A stretch of DNA of 64,000 nt from Acrocarpospora phusangensis (GCF_016862995.1 NZ_BOOA01000022.1:48331-112330), one strand, 5' to 3'; positions 29,113 through 39,608 are shown, counted from the first letter of the stretch. Numbers and translations are program-made. Notes: a model not told the origin generated them from the sequence alone.

Positions 29113-29143
29113 CGTTGTACTCCCCGGTTGTGCAGGGCTGACT

Positions 29144-31237
29144 TCACGGGCGGTGCGCTGACCCGTGACGCAGCGTGAAGACGTGTGCAGGATTGACATG
29201 TGGGTCGAGGCGCACGTAGTTGGACTGCCGCCAGCGGTACGACTCGCCCGACAGCTCGTCGTCCACGACGAACTCGGCATGCCAGTCGAGACCGAGGGCC
29301 GGCAGATCCAGATGGACGATGCCCTCATGGGTGTGGTGCGGATCCAGGTTGACGACAGCCAGGACGACGTCGCCTAGGCCGTGCCGTCGTGTGGCCGTGT
29401 CGTAGGCGCCGGGAAGCCGCTTGGAGAAGCAGATCACATCCGGCTGATCAACGTTGTGAAACCGTAGATTACGCAATTCCTGGAGGGCCGGGTGTGCTCT
29501 TCTGAACAAATTGAGGTGCGTGATGAACGGGGCCAGGCTGCGGCCCTCCCGTTCGGCCGCCTGCCAGTCCCGTGGGCGGTACTGGTACTTCTCGCTGTCC
29601 AGGTACTCCTCGCTGCCCGGACGTACCGGGACGTTCTCACCTAGTTCGTAGCCCGCGTACACCCCCCAGCTCGGCCCGGTCAGCGCGGCCAGGACCGCGC
29701 GGATCTTGAAGGCGGGTATGCCACCGTTTTGAAGGTACTCATGCAAGATGTCGGGAGTGTTGACGAACAGATTCGGGCGCAAAAAATGTCCCGTTTCATG
29801 GGACAGCTCGGAGAGATACTCCTCCAGCTCCGCCCGGGAGTTCTTCCACGTGTAGTACGTGTACGACTGGTGGAACCCCACCTTCGCCAGCGCCCGCATC
29901 ATCGCCGGCCGGGTGAACGCCTCCGACAGGAACAGCACGTCGGGGTCCTCGGTCCGGATGTCGGCCAGCAGCTTCTCCCAGAACGCCACCGGCTTGGTGT
30001 GCGGATTGTCCACCCGGAAGATCCGTACGCCGTGCGCCATCCAGTGCCGCACCACCCGCTTGACCTCGGCGTAGATCCCGGCCGGATCCCGGTCGAAGTT
30101 GAGCGGATAGATGTCCTGGTACTTCTTGGGCGGATTCTCCGCGTACGCGATGGACCCGTCGGCCCGGATGTTGAACCACTCCGGATGGTCCTTCACCCAC
30201 GGATGGTCCGGCGAGCACTGCAACGCCAGGTCGAGCGCGACCTCCATGCCCAGCTCGCGGGCCCGCGCCACGAACGCGTCGAAGTCCTCGATCGTGCCCA
30301 GATCCGGATGGACGGCGTCGTGCCCGCCGTCCTCCCCGCCGATCGCCCACGGCGACCCGGGGTCGTGCGGCTCGGGGGTGAGCGTGTTGTTGCGGCCCTT
30401 GCGGAAGGCCACCCCGATCGGGTGGATGGGCGGCAGATAGACCACGTCGAAGCCCATCTGGGCGACCGCGGGCAGGCGTTTGGCGGCGGTCGCGAAGGTG
30501 CCCGAGACCGGCACGCCGTCCTCGGCCACCGCGCCCTCGGAGCGGGGGAAGAACTCGTACCAGGAGCCGAACAGCGCGCGCCGCCGGTCCACCCGGATCT
30601 TCGCGGGCGTCGCCCTGGTGACCAGGTCGCGCAGCGGATGCGCGGCGATCAGGGCCAGCGTCTCCGGCAGCTGCGCCGCCGCGAACCTGGCGCGCGGGTC
30701 GACCTCGTCGTCCCGCAGCCGCGCGGCCAGCGCCAGCAGCGCCGCCCGGTGCCCGCACACCGGCAGGTCGGCCGCCAGCACCCCGCCCGTTTTGGTGTCA
30801 CCGCTCTTGACCAGGCGTTTCCCGCCGTTCACGCAGTCGCCCGCGCGTACCGCCCGGGCCGCCCGCTCGAACAGGCGGGCGCCCTCCTCGCACATCAGGT
30901 CGGCGTCCAGCCCCCGGGGGATCTTGATCCCGGCGTCGTGCAGCCAGGTCGCCACCGGGTCGCTCCACGCCTCGACCCGGAAGGACCACAGGCCTTCCGC
31001 GGGAAGCGTGACGCTCACCCCCCATCGATCCGTGCCCGGCGCGAGCTCGCGCATGGGCTGCAGCCGCCCGGCGACGCCGTCCGGGTCGATGAGCACGACC
31101 CCCGCGGCGACCGCGTCGTGTCCCTCCCGGAACACGGTGGCGCTGATCTCGAAGGTTTCCCCTGCGGCCGCCTTCGCGGGGCGCTTCCCGCAGTCGACGA
31201 CAGGGTGGATGTCCTGGATTGGGATTCGTCCGATCAT
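29144..31237 (-). CDS. glgE: alpha-1,4-glucan:maltose-1-phosphate maltosyltransferase GlgE
   Basis: A 697-residue GH13_3 maltosyltransferase that extends linear alpha-glucan using maltose-1-phosphate. The nucleophile is Asp410 in [18 protein letters not shown] and the acid/base Glu439 in [11 protein letters not shown]; both sit in contexts specific to Glg[17 protein letters not shown] is the usual N-terminal beginning. ATG 31237 has only a weak GAG upstream. It starts the glgE-treS-mak operon, with 31 bp to treS, and diverges from glgP. Confidence 0.95.
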   Translation of the reverse strand: MIGRIPIQDIHPVVDCGKRPAKAAAGETFEISATVFREGHDAVAAGVVLIDPDGVAGRLQPMRELAPGTDRWGVSVTLPAEGLWSFRVEAWSDPVATWLHDAGIKIPRGLDADLMCEEGARLFERAARAVRAGDCVNGGKRLVKSGDTKTGGVLAADLPVCGHRAALLALAARLRDDEVDPRARFAAAQLPETLALIAAHPLRDLVTRATPAKIRVDRRRALFGSWYEFFPRSEGAVAEDGVPVSGTFATAAKRLPAVAQMGFDVVYLPPIHPIGVAFRKGRNNTLTPEPHDPGSPWAIGGEDGGHDAVHPDLGTIEDFDAFVARARELGMEVALDLALQCSPDHPWVKDHPEWFNIRADGSIAYAENPPKKYQDIYPLNFDRDPAGIYAEVKRVVRHWMAHGVRIFRVDNPHTKPVAFWEKLLADIRTEDPDVLFLSEAFTRPAMMRALAKVGFHQSYTYYTWKNSRAELEEYLSELSHETGHFLRPNLFVNTPDILHEYLQNGGIPAFKIRAVLAALTGPSWGVYAGYELGENVPVRPGSEEYLDSEKYQYRPRDWQAAEREGRSLAPFITHLNLFRRAHPALQELRNLRFHNVDQPDVICFSKRLPGAYDTATRRHGLGDVVLAVVNLDPHHTHEGIVHLDLPALGLDWHAEFVVDDELSGESYRWRQSNYVRLDPHVNPAHVFTLRHGSAHRP

Positions 31238-31578
31238 CGTTTCTCAACGTAGCGACGGCACACCCGGTGCCGCCGGAGTTACGGGATTAGGACCGATCTT
31301 GGCTCGGAGTCGGGCAGCACGAACCACGACCCGCCGATCGGGCCGGTGGCTCATACAGGAGTTGCCCCAATGCTCCATGTTTACCCCTGGATATGAAAGA
31401 GCATGGCGCGGGTCAACTCCATCTCCTTCCGCTGAACGCCGGATTACCCCCGATTAGTCGTGGAGTGGCATCGAGTTCACCGGGGAGTGGCGCGGGTCTG
31501 TGAGGTTTGAGCCGGTGGGGCAATGGTGAGAGCTGTATGTGCTCCTCCACCCCCTCACATCCCCTAGGGTCTGGCCAC
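31238..31578. promoter_or_regulatory. divergent control region between glgE and glgP
   Basis: 341 bases without a gene, containing the promoters of both alpha-glucan operons. I see no convincing palindromic operator. The plus-strand end carries TAGGG 9 nt before the glgP GTG. Confidence 0.4.
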
Positions 31579-34182
31579 GTGAGAGCTATTCGCAGGTTCA
31601 CCGTCCGTACCGTCCTTCCGGCCGAACTCGCCCCGCTCGGTGAGCTGGTCCAGAATCTCCGCTGGTCGTGGCACCCGGAGACGATGGATCTGTTCGCCGA
31701 GGTCGATCCCGACGTGTGGGAGCGCGTCGGGCACGACCCGGTGGCGCTGCTCGGCGCCGTGGCCGCCGAGCGGCTGCGCGAACTCGCCAGGGACCGACGC
31801 TTCCTGCGCCGCCTGGCCGACGCCGCCGACGATCTCCGGGAGTACATGACCGCCCCGCGCTGGTACCAGACCCTCCCCGGCGGTCCCGCCGCGATCGGCT
31901 ACTTCTCCCCGGAGTACGGCATCGCCGCCGCCCTCCCGCAGTACTCCGGCGGCCTCGGCATCCTGGCCGGCGACCACCTCAAGGCGGCCAGCGACCTGGG
32001 CGTGCCCATCCTCGGCGTCGGCCTGCTCTACCGGCACGGCTACTTCTCCCAGTCGCTGTCGCCGGAGGGCTGGCAGCAGGAGCACTACCCCTCGCTCGAC
32101 CCCGGCGGCCTGCCGCTCACGCTGCTGAAGGAGGAGGACGGCACGCCGTCCCGGATCCGGATCGGCCTGCCCGGCGGGCGCACCCTGCACGCCCAGATCT
32201 GGGTGGCACAGGTCGGGCGCATCCCGCTGCTGCTGCTCGACTCCGACGTGGCCGACAACGACGCCGCCGCCCGCGACGTCACCGACCGGCTCTACGGCGG
32301 CGGCGGCGACCACCGCCTCATGCAGGAGCTGCTGCTGGGCATCGGCGGGGTGCGGGCGCTGCGCGCGTACTGCCGGATCACCGGCCACGCCGAGCCCGAG
32401 GTCTTCCACACCAACGAGGGCCACGCCGGCTTCCTCGGCCTGGAGCGCATCCGCGAGCTCACCGAGTCCCGCCTGTCCTTCGACGAGGCCCTGGAGGCCG
32501 TCCGCGCGGGCACGGTGTTCACCACCCACACGCCCGTCCCGGCCGGCATCGACCGCTTCCCGGCGGACATGATCGCCCGCCAGTTCGGCGGCGACAACGC
32601 CTGGCCGACCGTGGACGTGGACCGCATCCTGGAGCTCGGCGCCGAGCCGGACGGGTCGGACGGGGACGGCGAGAAGGCCGTCTTCAACATGGCCGTCATG
32701 GGCATGCGGCTGGCGCAGCGCGTCAACGGCGTGTCGGAGCTGCACGGCGAGGTCAGCCGGGAGATGTTCCAGGGCCTGTGGCCCGGGTTCGACCTGTCCG
32801 AGGTGCCGATCGGGTCGATCACCAACGGCGTGCACGCCCCCACCTGGGTCGGGCGCGAGGTGATGGAGCTGGCCGGCAAGGAGCTGCCCACGCTGGTGGA
32901 CAGGACCCAGAACTGGGACAGCGTGCAGAAGCTCACCGAGGCCGACATCTGGACCATCCGCGGCCAGCTCAGGGGCCGCCTGGTGGCCGACGCCCGCAAG
33001 CGCCTGCGCCGGTCCTGGCGGGAGCGCGGCGCGTCCGAGGCCGAGCTGGGCTGGACCGACGAGGCGCTCGACCCCGGCGTGCTGACCATCGGCTTCGCCC
33101 GGCGGGTGCCCTCCTACAAGCGGCTCACCCTCATGCTGCGCGACCCGGAACGCCTCCGCGAGCTGCTGCTCGACCCGGAGAAGCCGGTCCAGATCCTGAT
33201 CGCGGGCAAGGCGCACCCGGCCGACGAGGGCGGCAAGAAGCTGATCCAGCAGATCGTGAAGTTCGCCGACATGGAGGACGTGCGGCATCGCATCGTCTTC
33301 CTGCCCGACTACGACATGGCCCTCGGCCAGCTGCTCGTGCAGGGCTGCGACGTCTGGATGAACAACCCGCTGCGCCCGCTGGAGGCCTGCGGCACCTCCG
33401 GCATGAAGGCCGCGCTCAACGGCGGCCTCAACCTGTCCATCCTGGACGGCTGGTGGGACGAGTGGTACGACGGCACCAACGGCTGGGCCATCCCCACCGC
33501 CGACGGCGTGCCCGACCCCGACCGCCGGGACGAGCTGGAGGCCGCCGCCCTCTACGACCTGATCGAACGCGAGGTCGCCGACCGCTTCTACGACCGCGCC
33601 GCCGACGGCCTGCCGCGCCGCTGGCTGGAGATGGTCAAGCACACCCTCAGCTCGCTCGGCCCCAAGGTCCTGGCCGGCCGCATGCTCCGCGACTACGTCG
33701 TGCAGCTGTACGCGCCGGCCGCCGACTCGGCCAGGAATCTCGCCGTCGACCACTTCCACGGCGCCAAGTCCTTCGCCGCCTGGAAGCTCCGCGTCTCCCA
33801 GGCGTGGCCCGGCGTCCGGGTCGAGCACGTGGAGACCTCCGGGATCGGCGACACCCCCGAGCTGGGCGTGCTCATGGAGATCACGGCCACCATCGCGCTG
33901 GGCGACCTGTCTCCCGAGGACCTCCAGGTCCAGGCCGGGTACGGCCGGGTCGGCCCGCACGACGAGCTGATCGAGCCCGCGTACGTCACCCTGACCGCCG
34001 GGCCGTCCGGCGACGACGGCCGGGCCCCGTTCACCGGCACCATCCCGCTCGACCGTACGGGGGCCTTCGGGTACTCGGTGCGGGTCGTGCCGTTCCATCC
34101 GCTGATGGCCTCTCCGGCCGAACTCGGGCTGATCGCCGTGCCCGAGGAGCCGGCCGGGATGACCAACGGCACGCTGCGCTGA
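31579..34182 (+). CDS. glgP: alpha-glucan (glycogen/maltodextrin) phosphorylase
   Basis: An 867-residue GT35 phosphorylase of the short actinobacterial/archaeal type that releases glucose-1-phosphate from alpha-1,4-glucan. PLP binds the Lys in EACGTSGMKAALNGGLNLS; YFSPEYGIAAALPQYSGGLG and FHTNEGHAGF are conserved active-site segments. GTG 31579 (RAIRRFTVRTVLPAEL) is the usual N-terminus. Its location opposite glgE places synthesis and breakdown of the same polymer side by side. Confidence 0.93.
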   Translation: MRAIRRFTVRTVLPAELAPLGELVQNLRWSWHPETMDLFAEVDPDVWERVGHDPVALLGAVAAERLRELARDRRFLRRLADAADDLREYMTAPRWYQTLPGGPAAIGYFSPEYGIAAALPQYSGGLGILAGDHLKAASDLGVPILGVGLLYRHGYFSQSLSPEGWQQEHYPSLDPGGLPLTLLKEEDGTPSRIRIGLPGGRTLHAQIWVAQVGRIPLLLLDSDVADNDAAARDVTDRLYGGGGDHRLMQELLLGIGGVRALRAYCRITGHAEPEVFHTNEGHAGFLGLERIRELTESRLSFDEALEAVRAGTVFTTHTPVPAGIDRFPADMIARQFGGDNAWPTVDVDRILELGAEPDGSDGDGEKAVFNMAVMGMRLAQRVNGVSELHGEVSREMFQGLWPGFDLSEVPIGSITNGVHAPTWVGREVMELAGKELPTLVDRTQNWDSVQKLTEADIWTIRGQLRGRLVADARKRLRRSWRERGASEAELGWTDEALDPGVLTIGFARRVPSYKRLTLMLRDPERLRELLLDPEKPVQILIAGKAHPADEGGKKLIQQIVKFADMEDVRHRIVFLPDYDMALGQLLVQGCDVWMNNPLRPLEACGTSGMKAALNGGLNLSILDGWWDEWYDGTNGWAIPTADGVPDPDRRDELEAAALYDLIEREVADRFYDRAADGLPRRWLEMVKHTLSSLGPKVLAGRMLRDYVVQLYAPAADSARNLAVDHFHGAKSFAAWKLRVSQAWPGVRVEHVETSGIGDTPELGVLMEITATIALGDLSPEDLQVQAGYGRVGPHDELIEPAYVTLTAGPSGDDGRAPFTGTIPLDRTGAFGYSVRVVPFHPLMASPAELGLIAVPEEPAGMTNGTLR

Positions 34183-34308
34183 CCCGGCGGCCCGCCGTGA
34201 TCGCGGCGGGCCGCCGCAAGCCTCCGGATTGTGATCAGAGCCGGGCGTTTTCGTCATGCGTTGCGGCTATCGTGGCCGTTCATGCGGTTCGTCATGAGGA
34301 TTGTTCCC

Positions 34309-34476
34309 ATGCGGCTTCGGCGGGCGCTGCGAGTCCGGATCGACGCGCGGTACGTCACCAAGGCCGATCATCTGCGCGACATCAGAGATACCTTGTGGGA
34401 GGTCCAGATGTTGCGGCGGGAGGTCGTGGCGATGCGGCGTGAGCTGGATCGATTGCGGGACCTCAAGGCCATCTGA
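34309..34476 (+). CDS. small basic coiled-coil protein
   Basis: About 55 residues from ATG 34309, which has AGGA 8 nt upstream; ATG 34282 and 34294 are alternatives giving 64 or 60. The first ~20 residues are Arg-rich (RLRRALRVRIDARYV). The rest is a regular amphipathic helix, DTLWEVQMLRREVVAMRREL, suited to a short coiled coil. There is no signal peptide or metal site. The gene ends 17 bp before dppA and may be cotranscribed. Function unknown. Confidence 0.5.
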   Translation: MRLRRALRVRIDARYVTKADHLRDIRDTLWEVQMLRREVVAMRRELDRLRDLKAI

Positions 34477-34493
34477 AACGGGGGCGGGGTCGT

Positions 34494-35336
34494 ATGAAGG
34501 TCTATCTGTCGGTGGACATGGAGGGTGTCACCGGGCTGACCGATCCGGAGGAGATGCACGCGGGCGGCCGGGGGTACGAGCGCGGCTGCGAGCTGATGAC
34601 CGGGGACGCCAACGCGGTCGTCGCGGGCGCCTTCGCGGCGGGCGCGCGGCAGGTGCTGGTCAACGACGCCCACGGCTCCACCAAGAACGTACGGATCGAC
34701 CTGCTCGACCCGCGCGCCACCCTCGTCCGTGGGCCCGGCAAACCGCATCGGATGGCCCAGGGGCTGACCGCCGGCTTCGACGCCGCCTGCTTCGCCGGCT
34801 ACCACGCCCGCGCCGGCGTGCCGGACGGGGTGCTCAACCACACCTGGATGGGCAAGGAGATCCACAACGTCTACCTCAACGACGAGATCTGCGGGGAGAC
34901 GAGGCTGGTGGCCGGGTTCGCGGGCGCGCTGGGGGTGCCGGTCGCGCTGGTCACCGGCGACCAGGCGGTCTGCGACGAGGCCACGGAGCTGCTGGGCCGG
35001 GTCGAGACGGTCGCGGTCAAGAAGGGCGTGGACCGCTTCTCCGCCGAACTGCTGCCGCCGGAGGTGGCGCACGCCCGGATCGGGGAGGCCGCGGAGCGGG
35101 CGCTGAACCGGCTGTCCGACTTCACGCCTTACGTGGTGCCGCCGCCGTACCGGCTGGGGGTGGAGTGGAACTCCACGGCGATCGCCTCGGCGTGCGCGCT
35201 GATCCCCGGCACCCGGCTGGCCGGTCCGCGGCACACCGAGTTCGAGACCGGTGACTACCACGAGATCATGGCGCTGTTCGGCCTCTACGCGATGATCGCC
35301 GGACAGGTGGCCTGCGGCAGCGGGATCTACGGATGA
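34494..35336 (+). CDS. dppA: M55-family D-aminopeptidase, DppA-like
   Basis: A 280-residue zinc peptidase. Metal-binding segments are YLSVDMEGV (Asp8, Glu10), VLVNDAHGS (His60) and FAGYHARAG (His104-type), with the catalytic-type region LNHTWMGKEIHNVYLNDE. DppA of Bacillus releases D-amino acids from D-Ala peptides such as those from peptidoglycan. The substrate here is inferred. The gene shares ATGA with the amine oxidase gene, so the two are probably translated together. Confidence 0.9.
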   Translation: MKVYLSVDMEGVTGLTDPEEMHAGGRGYERGCELMTGDANAVVAGAFAAGARQVLVNDAHGSTKNVRIDLLDPRATLVRGPGKPHRMAQGLTAGFDAACFAGYHARAGVPDGVLNHTWMGKEIHNVYLNDEICGETRLVAGFAGALGVPVALVTGDQAVCDEATELLGRVETVAVKKGVDRFSAELLPPEVAHARIGEAAERALNRLSDFTPYVVPPPYRLGVEWNSTAIASACALIPGTRLAGPRHTEFETGDYHEIMALFGLYAMIAGQVACGSGIYG

Positions 35337-36868
35337 ACGTCAGCCGGCGCGCGCTGCTGATCGGCCTGGGCGCGGCCGGCGGGGCGGGCGCCATGTACGC
35401 CGCCATGAACGCGCTCGGCCTGGCTCCGGGCGAGCAGCGCTCCGAATTCGAGGCGCCGCGCCCGTCCGACTTCGCGCTGCGTGGCAAGGCGGCCGCCAAG
35501 GTGATCGTGCTCGGCGCCGGGATCGCCGGGCTCACCTGCGCGTACGAGCTGGGCAAGGCCGGTTACGACTGCACGGTCCTGGAGGCCTCCGACCGGATCG
35601 GCGGGCGCAGCCTGACCCTGCGCGGCGGGGACGGGCTCACCGACACCACCGGCGAGCGGCAGACGGCGGCCTACGGCGAGGGCGTCTACTTCAACGCGGG
35701 CCCGGCCAGGATCGCCTCCTGGATGGTCACTCTCGACTACTGCCGCGAACTCCACGTGCCGATCGAGCCCTTCGTCAACAGCAACGCCTCCGCGTACGTG
35801 TACACCTCCGGCATGAAGGCCCCCGTCCGGTTCAGGACCGCCAGGGCCGACGTGTACGGTCACCTGTCCGAGCTGCTCGCCAAGGCCACCAGCCAGGGCG
35901 CCCTGGACGAGGCCGTGCAACCCGCCGACAAGCAGCTCCTGCTGGACTTCCTCCGCCAGTTCGGCGACCTCGGCGAGCGGACCACCTACGGGGGCTCGGA
36001 GCGCCGGGGCTTCGCCGTCTACCCCGGCGTGGAGCCGGGCGCGCCGCTGCCGCCCCCGCCGACCCTCAGCGAACTGCTCGGCTACCAGCTCGCGCCGGCG
36101 CTCACCTTCGACCTCTCCGCCGACCAGGCCATGCCCATGTTCCAGCCGGTCGGCGGCATGGACATGATCGTCCAGGCGCTGGCCGACGCGGTCGGCCGGG
36201 ACCGGATCAAGACCTCCTATCCGGTCACGAAAATCGTCAATGTGCCGGACGGCGTCGAGGTCTCCCACCAGGACGGCACCATGAAGGCCGCCTACTGCGT
36301 CGCCGCCCTCCCGCCGCACGTGCTGGCGAAGATCCCCGGCAACCTGGACAGCAGCGTGCTCGCCGCGCTCCGCGTCGCCGTCCCGTTCTCCGCCGGCAAG
36401 CTCGGCCTGGAGTACGGCCGCCGCTGGTGGGAGCAGGAGGACCGCATCTACGGCGGCATCACCGAGACCGACCTGGACATCGGCCGCATCTGGTACCCGT
36501 CCGAGGGCTTCCACCGCCCGCGCGGCCTGGTGGTCGGCTACTACAACTTCGCCGGCGACGCCGACGCCTACGCCGCGCTGCGGCATCCGGAACGCCTGGA
36601 GAAGGCGCTGGCGCAGGGCGAACGCGTGCACGGCGCCAAGTACCGGAAGGACTTACTCTCCAGCGTCTCGGTGGCCTGGGCCAACCGCCCCCACATCGAG
36701 GGCGCGTGGGCCAACATGCCGCCGTCGGCGCTGCTCCAGGAGCCCGCCGGGCGTGTCTATTTCGCCGGCGACTGGCTCACCCATCTGGTCGCCTGGCAGG
36801 CTGGGGCCTTCGAGTCCGCCCGCCATGTGGTGACCAGCCTGCACGAACGGGTGCTGAAGGAGAACTGA
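35333..36868 (+). CDS. Tat-exported flavin amine/L-amino-acid oxidase
   Basis: A 511-residue FAD enzyme. The N-terminus SRRALLIGLGAAGGAGAMYAA is a twin-arginine signal. FAD binding is shown by VIVLGAGIAGLTCAYELGKAG and LEASDRIGGRS (~55-95) and by the C-terminal RVYFAGDWLTHLVAWQAGAFES. The family oxidises primary amines or amino acids to imines with release of hydrogen peroxide. It starts within the dppA stop and ends directly before the YbaK gene. Export suggests action outside the membrane, unlike DppA, which has no signal. The amine substrate is unknown. Confidence 0.87.
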   Translation: MNVSRRALLIGLGAAGGAGAMYAAMNALGLAPGEQRSEFEAPRPSDFALRGKAAAKVIVLGAGIAGLTCAYELGKAGYDCTVLEASDRIGGRSLTLRGGDGLTDTTGERQTAAYGEGVYFNAGPARIASWMVTLDYCRELHVPIEPFVNSNASAYVYTSGMKAPVRFRTARADVYGHLSELLAKATSQGALDEAVQPADKQLLLDFLRQFGDLGERTTYGGSERRGFAVYPGVEPGAPLPPPPTLSELLGYQLAPALTFDLSADQAMPMFQPVGGMDMIVQALADAVGRDRIKTSYPVTKIVNVPDGVEVSHQDGTMKAAYCVAALPPHVLAKIPGNLDSSVLAALRVAVPFSAGKLGLEYGRRWWEQEDRIYGGITETDLDIGRIWYPSEGFHRPRGLVVGYYNFAGDADAYAALRHPERLEKALAQGERVHGAKYRKDLLSSVSVAWANRPHIEGAWANMPPSALLQEPAGRVYFAGDWLTHLVAWQAGAFESARHVVTSLHERVLKEN

Positions 36869-37375
36869 GTGACGCTCGACTGGATGCCCGCCGCCGACCA
36901 CCTCGACCTGCTCGCCGCGCCGGTCGCCAAGGCTCTCGCCCCCGGCCTGCGGGTGGCCGAGATCGACCCCGCCCTGTCCGACACGGCCGCCTTCTGCGAG
37001 CGGTACGGCGTGGCCCCGGAGGACTCCGCCAACTGCGTGATCGTGGCCGGCAAGCGCGGCGGCGTCACCCGCTACGCGGCGGTCATGGTCCTGGCCACCG
37101 ACCGGGCCGACGTCAACGGCGTGATCAGGAAACGGCTGGACGTGCGTAAGGTCTCTTTCGCTCCGCAGCAGGAGGCGGTCGAGCTCACCGGCATGGAGTA
37201 CGGCGGCATCACCCCGCTCGGCCTGCCCGAGGACTGGCCCGTGCTCGTTGATGAAAACGTGACCAAGCGTTCATTTGTAGTGATAGGGAGTGGTCTGCGC
37301 CGCTCCAAGCTGGCCATATCCGGTCCGGACCTGGTCGCGGCCACCGGGGGCGAGACACTGGTGCTCACATTGTGA
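36869..37375 (+). CDS. YbaK/EbsC-type aminoacyl-tRNA deacylase domain protein
   Basis: A 168-residue single-domain protein. ANCVIVAGKRGGVTRYAAVMV and VRKVSFAPQQEAVELTGMEYGGITPLGLP follow the YbaK/ProX fold, including the G-G-x-x-P-x-G loop (GGITPLG). Such proteins hydrolyse mischarged tRNAs. GTG 36869 follows the amine-oxidase stop with no gap, so the three genes look like one operon. The specificity cannot be deduced. Confidence 0.85.
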   Translation: MTLDWMPAADHLDLLAAPVAKALAPGLRVAEIDPALSDTAAFCERYGVAPEDSANCVIVAGKRGGVTRYAAVMVLATDRADVNGVIRKRLDVRKVSFAPQQEAVELTGMEYGGITPLGLPEDWPVLVDENVTKRSFVVIGSGLRRSKLAISGPDLVAATGGETLVLTL

Positions 37376-37481
37376 CCGTAGGGTGGGAAACCGTTGAGCC
37401 ACACCTAACGTTGTGCTTAGCAGGAATGTGGCCCGATGGCTCACTCATGGACGGTGTTTTAGTCGGTATGGTGCTTAAGGC

Positions 37482-39608
37482 ATGAATCAGGACGACCGAC
37501 TTGGCCCCTACCGGTTGCTGCGGCGGCTAGGTGAGGGTGGTATGGGCGTGGTCCACCTGGCCCTGGATCCTCACGGCAGGCAGGTGGCCGTCAAGGTGCT
37601 GCGCCCGGAGGTCGCCGGCGACGATACCGCGCGCCGCCGCCTCTCGCGCGAGGTCGAGACCATGCGGCGGGTCCGCAACCGGCACATCGCCGAGGTCGTG
37701 GACGCGGACGTGACCGGGCAGCGGCCGTACATCGTGACCAGGTACGTGCCCGGGCGCCCGCTGGACGAGATCGTCAAGCAGGACGGCGCGCTTCCGGTCG
37801 AGGCGCTGCTCAAGGTGGCCGCCGGGGTGGCCGAGGCGCTCGCCGCCGTACACGCCGCCGGGGTCATCCACCGCGACCTCAAACCGGGCAACGTCCTGAT
37901 GCTGGACGGCGAGCCGGTGCTGATCGACTTCGGCATCGCGCAGGCCGTCGACGCCACCCGGCTCACCCAGACCGGCATGTTCATCGGCACGCCCGGCTAC
38001 CTGGCCCCCGAGATCATCGAGGGGCACGAGGCCGGACCCGAGGTGGACGTGCACGCCTGGGCCGGCACCCTGATCTACGCGGCCACCGGCCTGCCGCCCT
38101 TCGGCAAGGGCACGCTGGAGATGATCTTCTTCAACATCACCTCCGGCAAGGCGAACGTGGAGGGCACGCCGCAGGTCATGCAGCCGGTGCTGCGGGCCGC
38201 GCTCCAGCGTGACCCGTCCCGCCGCCCGAGCGCCGCGGAGCTGCGCGACCAGGTCGCCCGGCTGCTGCCCAACCCGTACCGGCCGCGGGTGCCCGACGAG
38301 GTCACCACGGTTCCGAACGTCGACCAGACCACCGGCAAGCCGATCGCGGTGCTCGGCCTGGACGGGCCGCCGCCGACGCCGCGCCCGCCCTCCAACGAGC
38401 AGGTCAACCAGCAGGTCGCGCCGAAGCAGCACCCGCAGAGCCAGCAGAACCCGCACGTGACCCCGGCCGTGCCCCGGTCGGAGTTCGTCTCGCTGCTCGG
38501 CGACGCCCCGGTGACCGGGCAGGTGGCGACCCCGCCGCCCGCCCCGGCCGGCGACCCGTTCCCGACCGTGCGCGTCACCGGCGAGGACCTGCGCCGGGCC
38601 GGGCTGGCCGCCCAGCCGGAGGCGCCGCCGCCGCCCAAGTACGAGCCGCCGACCATCCCCAAGATCGTCGAAGGCGACATCCCCACCCGGATGGGCCCCC
38701 CGTCCGGCGCGAGCGCCTGGCAGCCCCTGCCCCAGCAGCAGCCGCAACCGCAGCCCCAGCCGCAGCTTCCGGTGCCGGACCAGCTGGGACGGGACGGGGA
38801 CATCCCCACCCGGCGGGTACGCCCCGAGGAGCTGCGCCAGTCGCTGCCGCAGCAGCAGGTCTTCTTCGAGCAGCCGGCCGAGTTCTACGAGCAGACGCCG
38901 CACGTCAACCAGCCGCACCCGGTGCCGTTCCAGCAGACCGTCCGGGTGCCGCCGCCGCAGCCGCTGCACAACCCGGGCGTGCGTCCGGGCGCCATGTTGC
39001 AGCGTTCCCGTGCGTACGGGGTGGCCGCCGTGCTCATGCTGGTCGCGATGACCGCAGCGGCCGTGATCGCGCCGGTGCTGGTGGCGCTGGTCACGCTGCC
39101 CGCCGTGGTGCTGTTCCGGGCCGCCGACCAGGCCCAGCCGGTGCTCAACTCGCGCCGCCCGATCGGCGCGGCGGCGGCCGACGTGTTCCGGGTGATCAGC
39201 CTGCCAGGACCGCTGTTCAAGTCCATCGCGTCCACGGCCGGCCTCGTCCTTTACGGCCTGATCCTCGGCGTTCCCGTCACCCTGCTGCTGGCCGTCCTGG
39301 TCACCACCATGGACCCGAACGCCGCCCTCGCCTGGGGAGTCGCCGTCGCCCTGTGGGCCATCTGCGCCGGGCCCGCCGTGGAGGCGCCGAGCCGGCAGGT
39401 GAAGCGGACGCTGGCGTCTCTCTTCCCGGCCAGGGGTGCGGCCATCGGCGTGGCGTGGGGTGTCGGCGTTGTCGCCGTGTTATTGGCCGGAATCGCGTTA
39501 CTGTCGGTGAGGGGGGACGACACCGCCGGCCTGTTCTGGGGATTTGACACCCTGGATCTGGTCGACCGCTTGACCGAACTACGGGCGAAGGGACCAGGGG
39601 GGTCATAG
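37482..39608 (+). CDS. membrane Ser/Thr protein kinase 1 of 3
   Basis: 708 residues. The Hanks-type kinase domain (~10-270) has the Gly loop LGEGGMGVVHLA, Lys38 in VAVKVL, catalytic HRDLKPGN (Asp132) and DFG 149-151, so it looks active. A Pro/Gln-rich linker of ~230 residues follows (for example PQPQPQPQLPVPDQ). About four hydrophobic helices come next (VAAVLMLVAMTAAAVIAPVLV, GLVLYGLILGVPVTLLLAVLV and two more). No PASTA sensor domain is present. ATG 37482 has little Shine-Dalgarno. The next kinase begins at the base after its stop. Confidence 0.9.
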   Translation: MNQDDRLGPYRLLRRLGEGGMGVVHLALDPHGRQVAVKVLRPEVAGDDTARRRLSREVETMRRVRNRHIAEVVDADVTGQRPYIVTRYVPGRPLDEIVKQDGALPVEALLKVAAGVAEALAAVHAAGVIHRDLKPGNVLMLDGEPVLIDFGIAQAVDATRLTQTGMFIGTPGYLAPEIIEGHEAGPEVDVHAWAGTLIYAATGLPPFGKGTLEMIFFNITSGKANVEGTPQVMQPVLRAALQRDPSRRPSAAELRDQVARLLPNPYRPRVPDEVTTVPNVDQTTGKPIAVLGLDGPPPTPRPPSNEQVNQQVAPKQHPQSQQNPHVTPAVPRSEFVSLLGDAPVTGQVATPPPAPAGDPFPTVRVTGEDLRRAGLAAQPEAPPPPKYEPPTIPKIVEGDIPTRMGPPSGASAWQPLPQQQPQPQPQPQLPVPDQLGRDGDIPTRRVRPEELRQSLPQQQVFFEQPAEFYEQTPHVNQPHPVPFQQTVRVPPPQPLHNPGVRPGAMLQRSRAYGVAAVLMLVAMTAAAVIAPVLVALVTLPAVVLFRAADQAQPVLNSRRPIGAAAADVFRVISLPGPLFKSIASTAGLVLYGLILGVPVTLLLAVLVTTMDPNAALAWGVAVALWAICAGPAVEAPSRQVKRTLASLFPARGAAIGVAWGVGVVAVLLAGIALLSVRGDDTAGLFWGFDTLDLVDRLTELRAKGPGGS

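Noticed and set aside
31564..34257. An open frame of about 900 codons antisense to glgP
   Set aside because: Same GC-frame artefact; glgP has full motifs and the antisense product has none.
38383..38980. Pro/Gln-rich linker of kinase 1 considered as a separate functional repeat
   Set aside because: It is simple low-complexity sequence without a fixed period, unlike the heptads of kinase 2.
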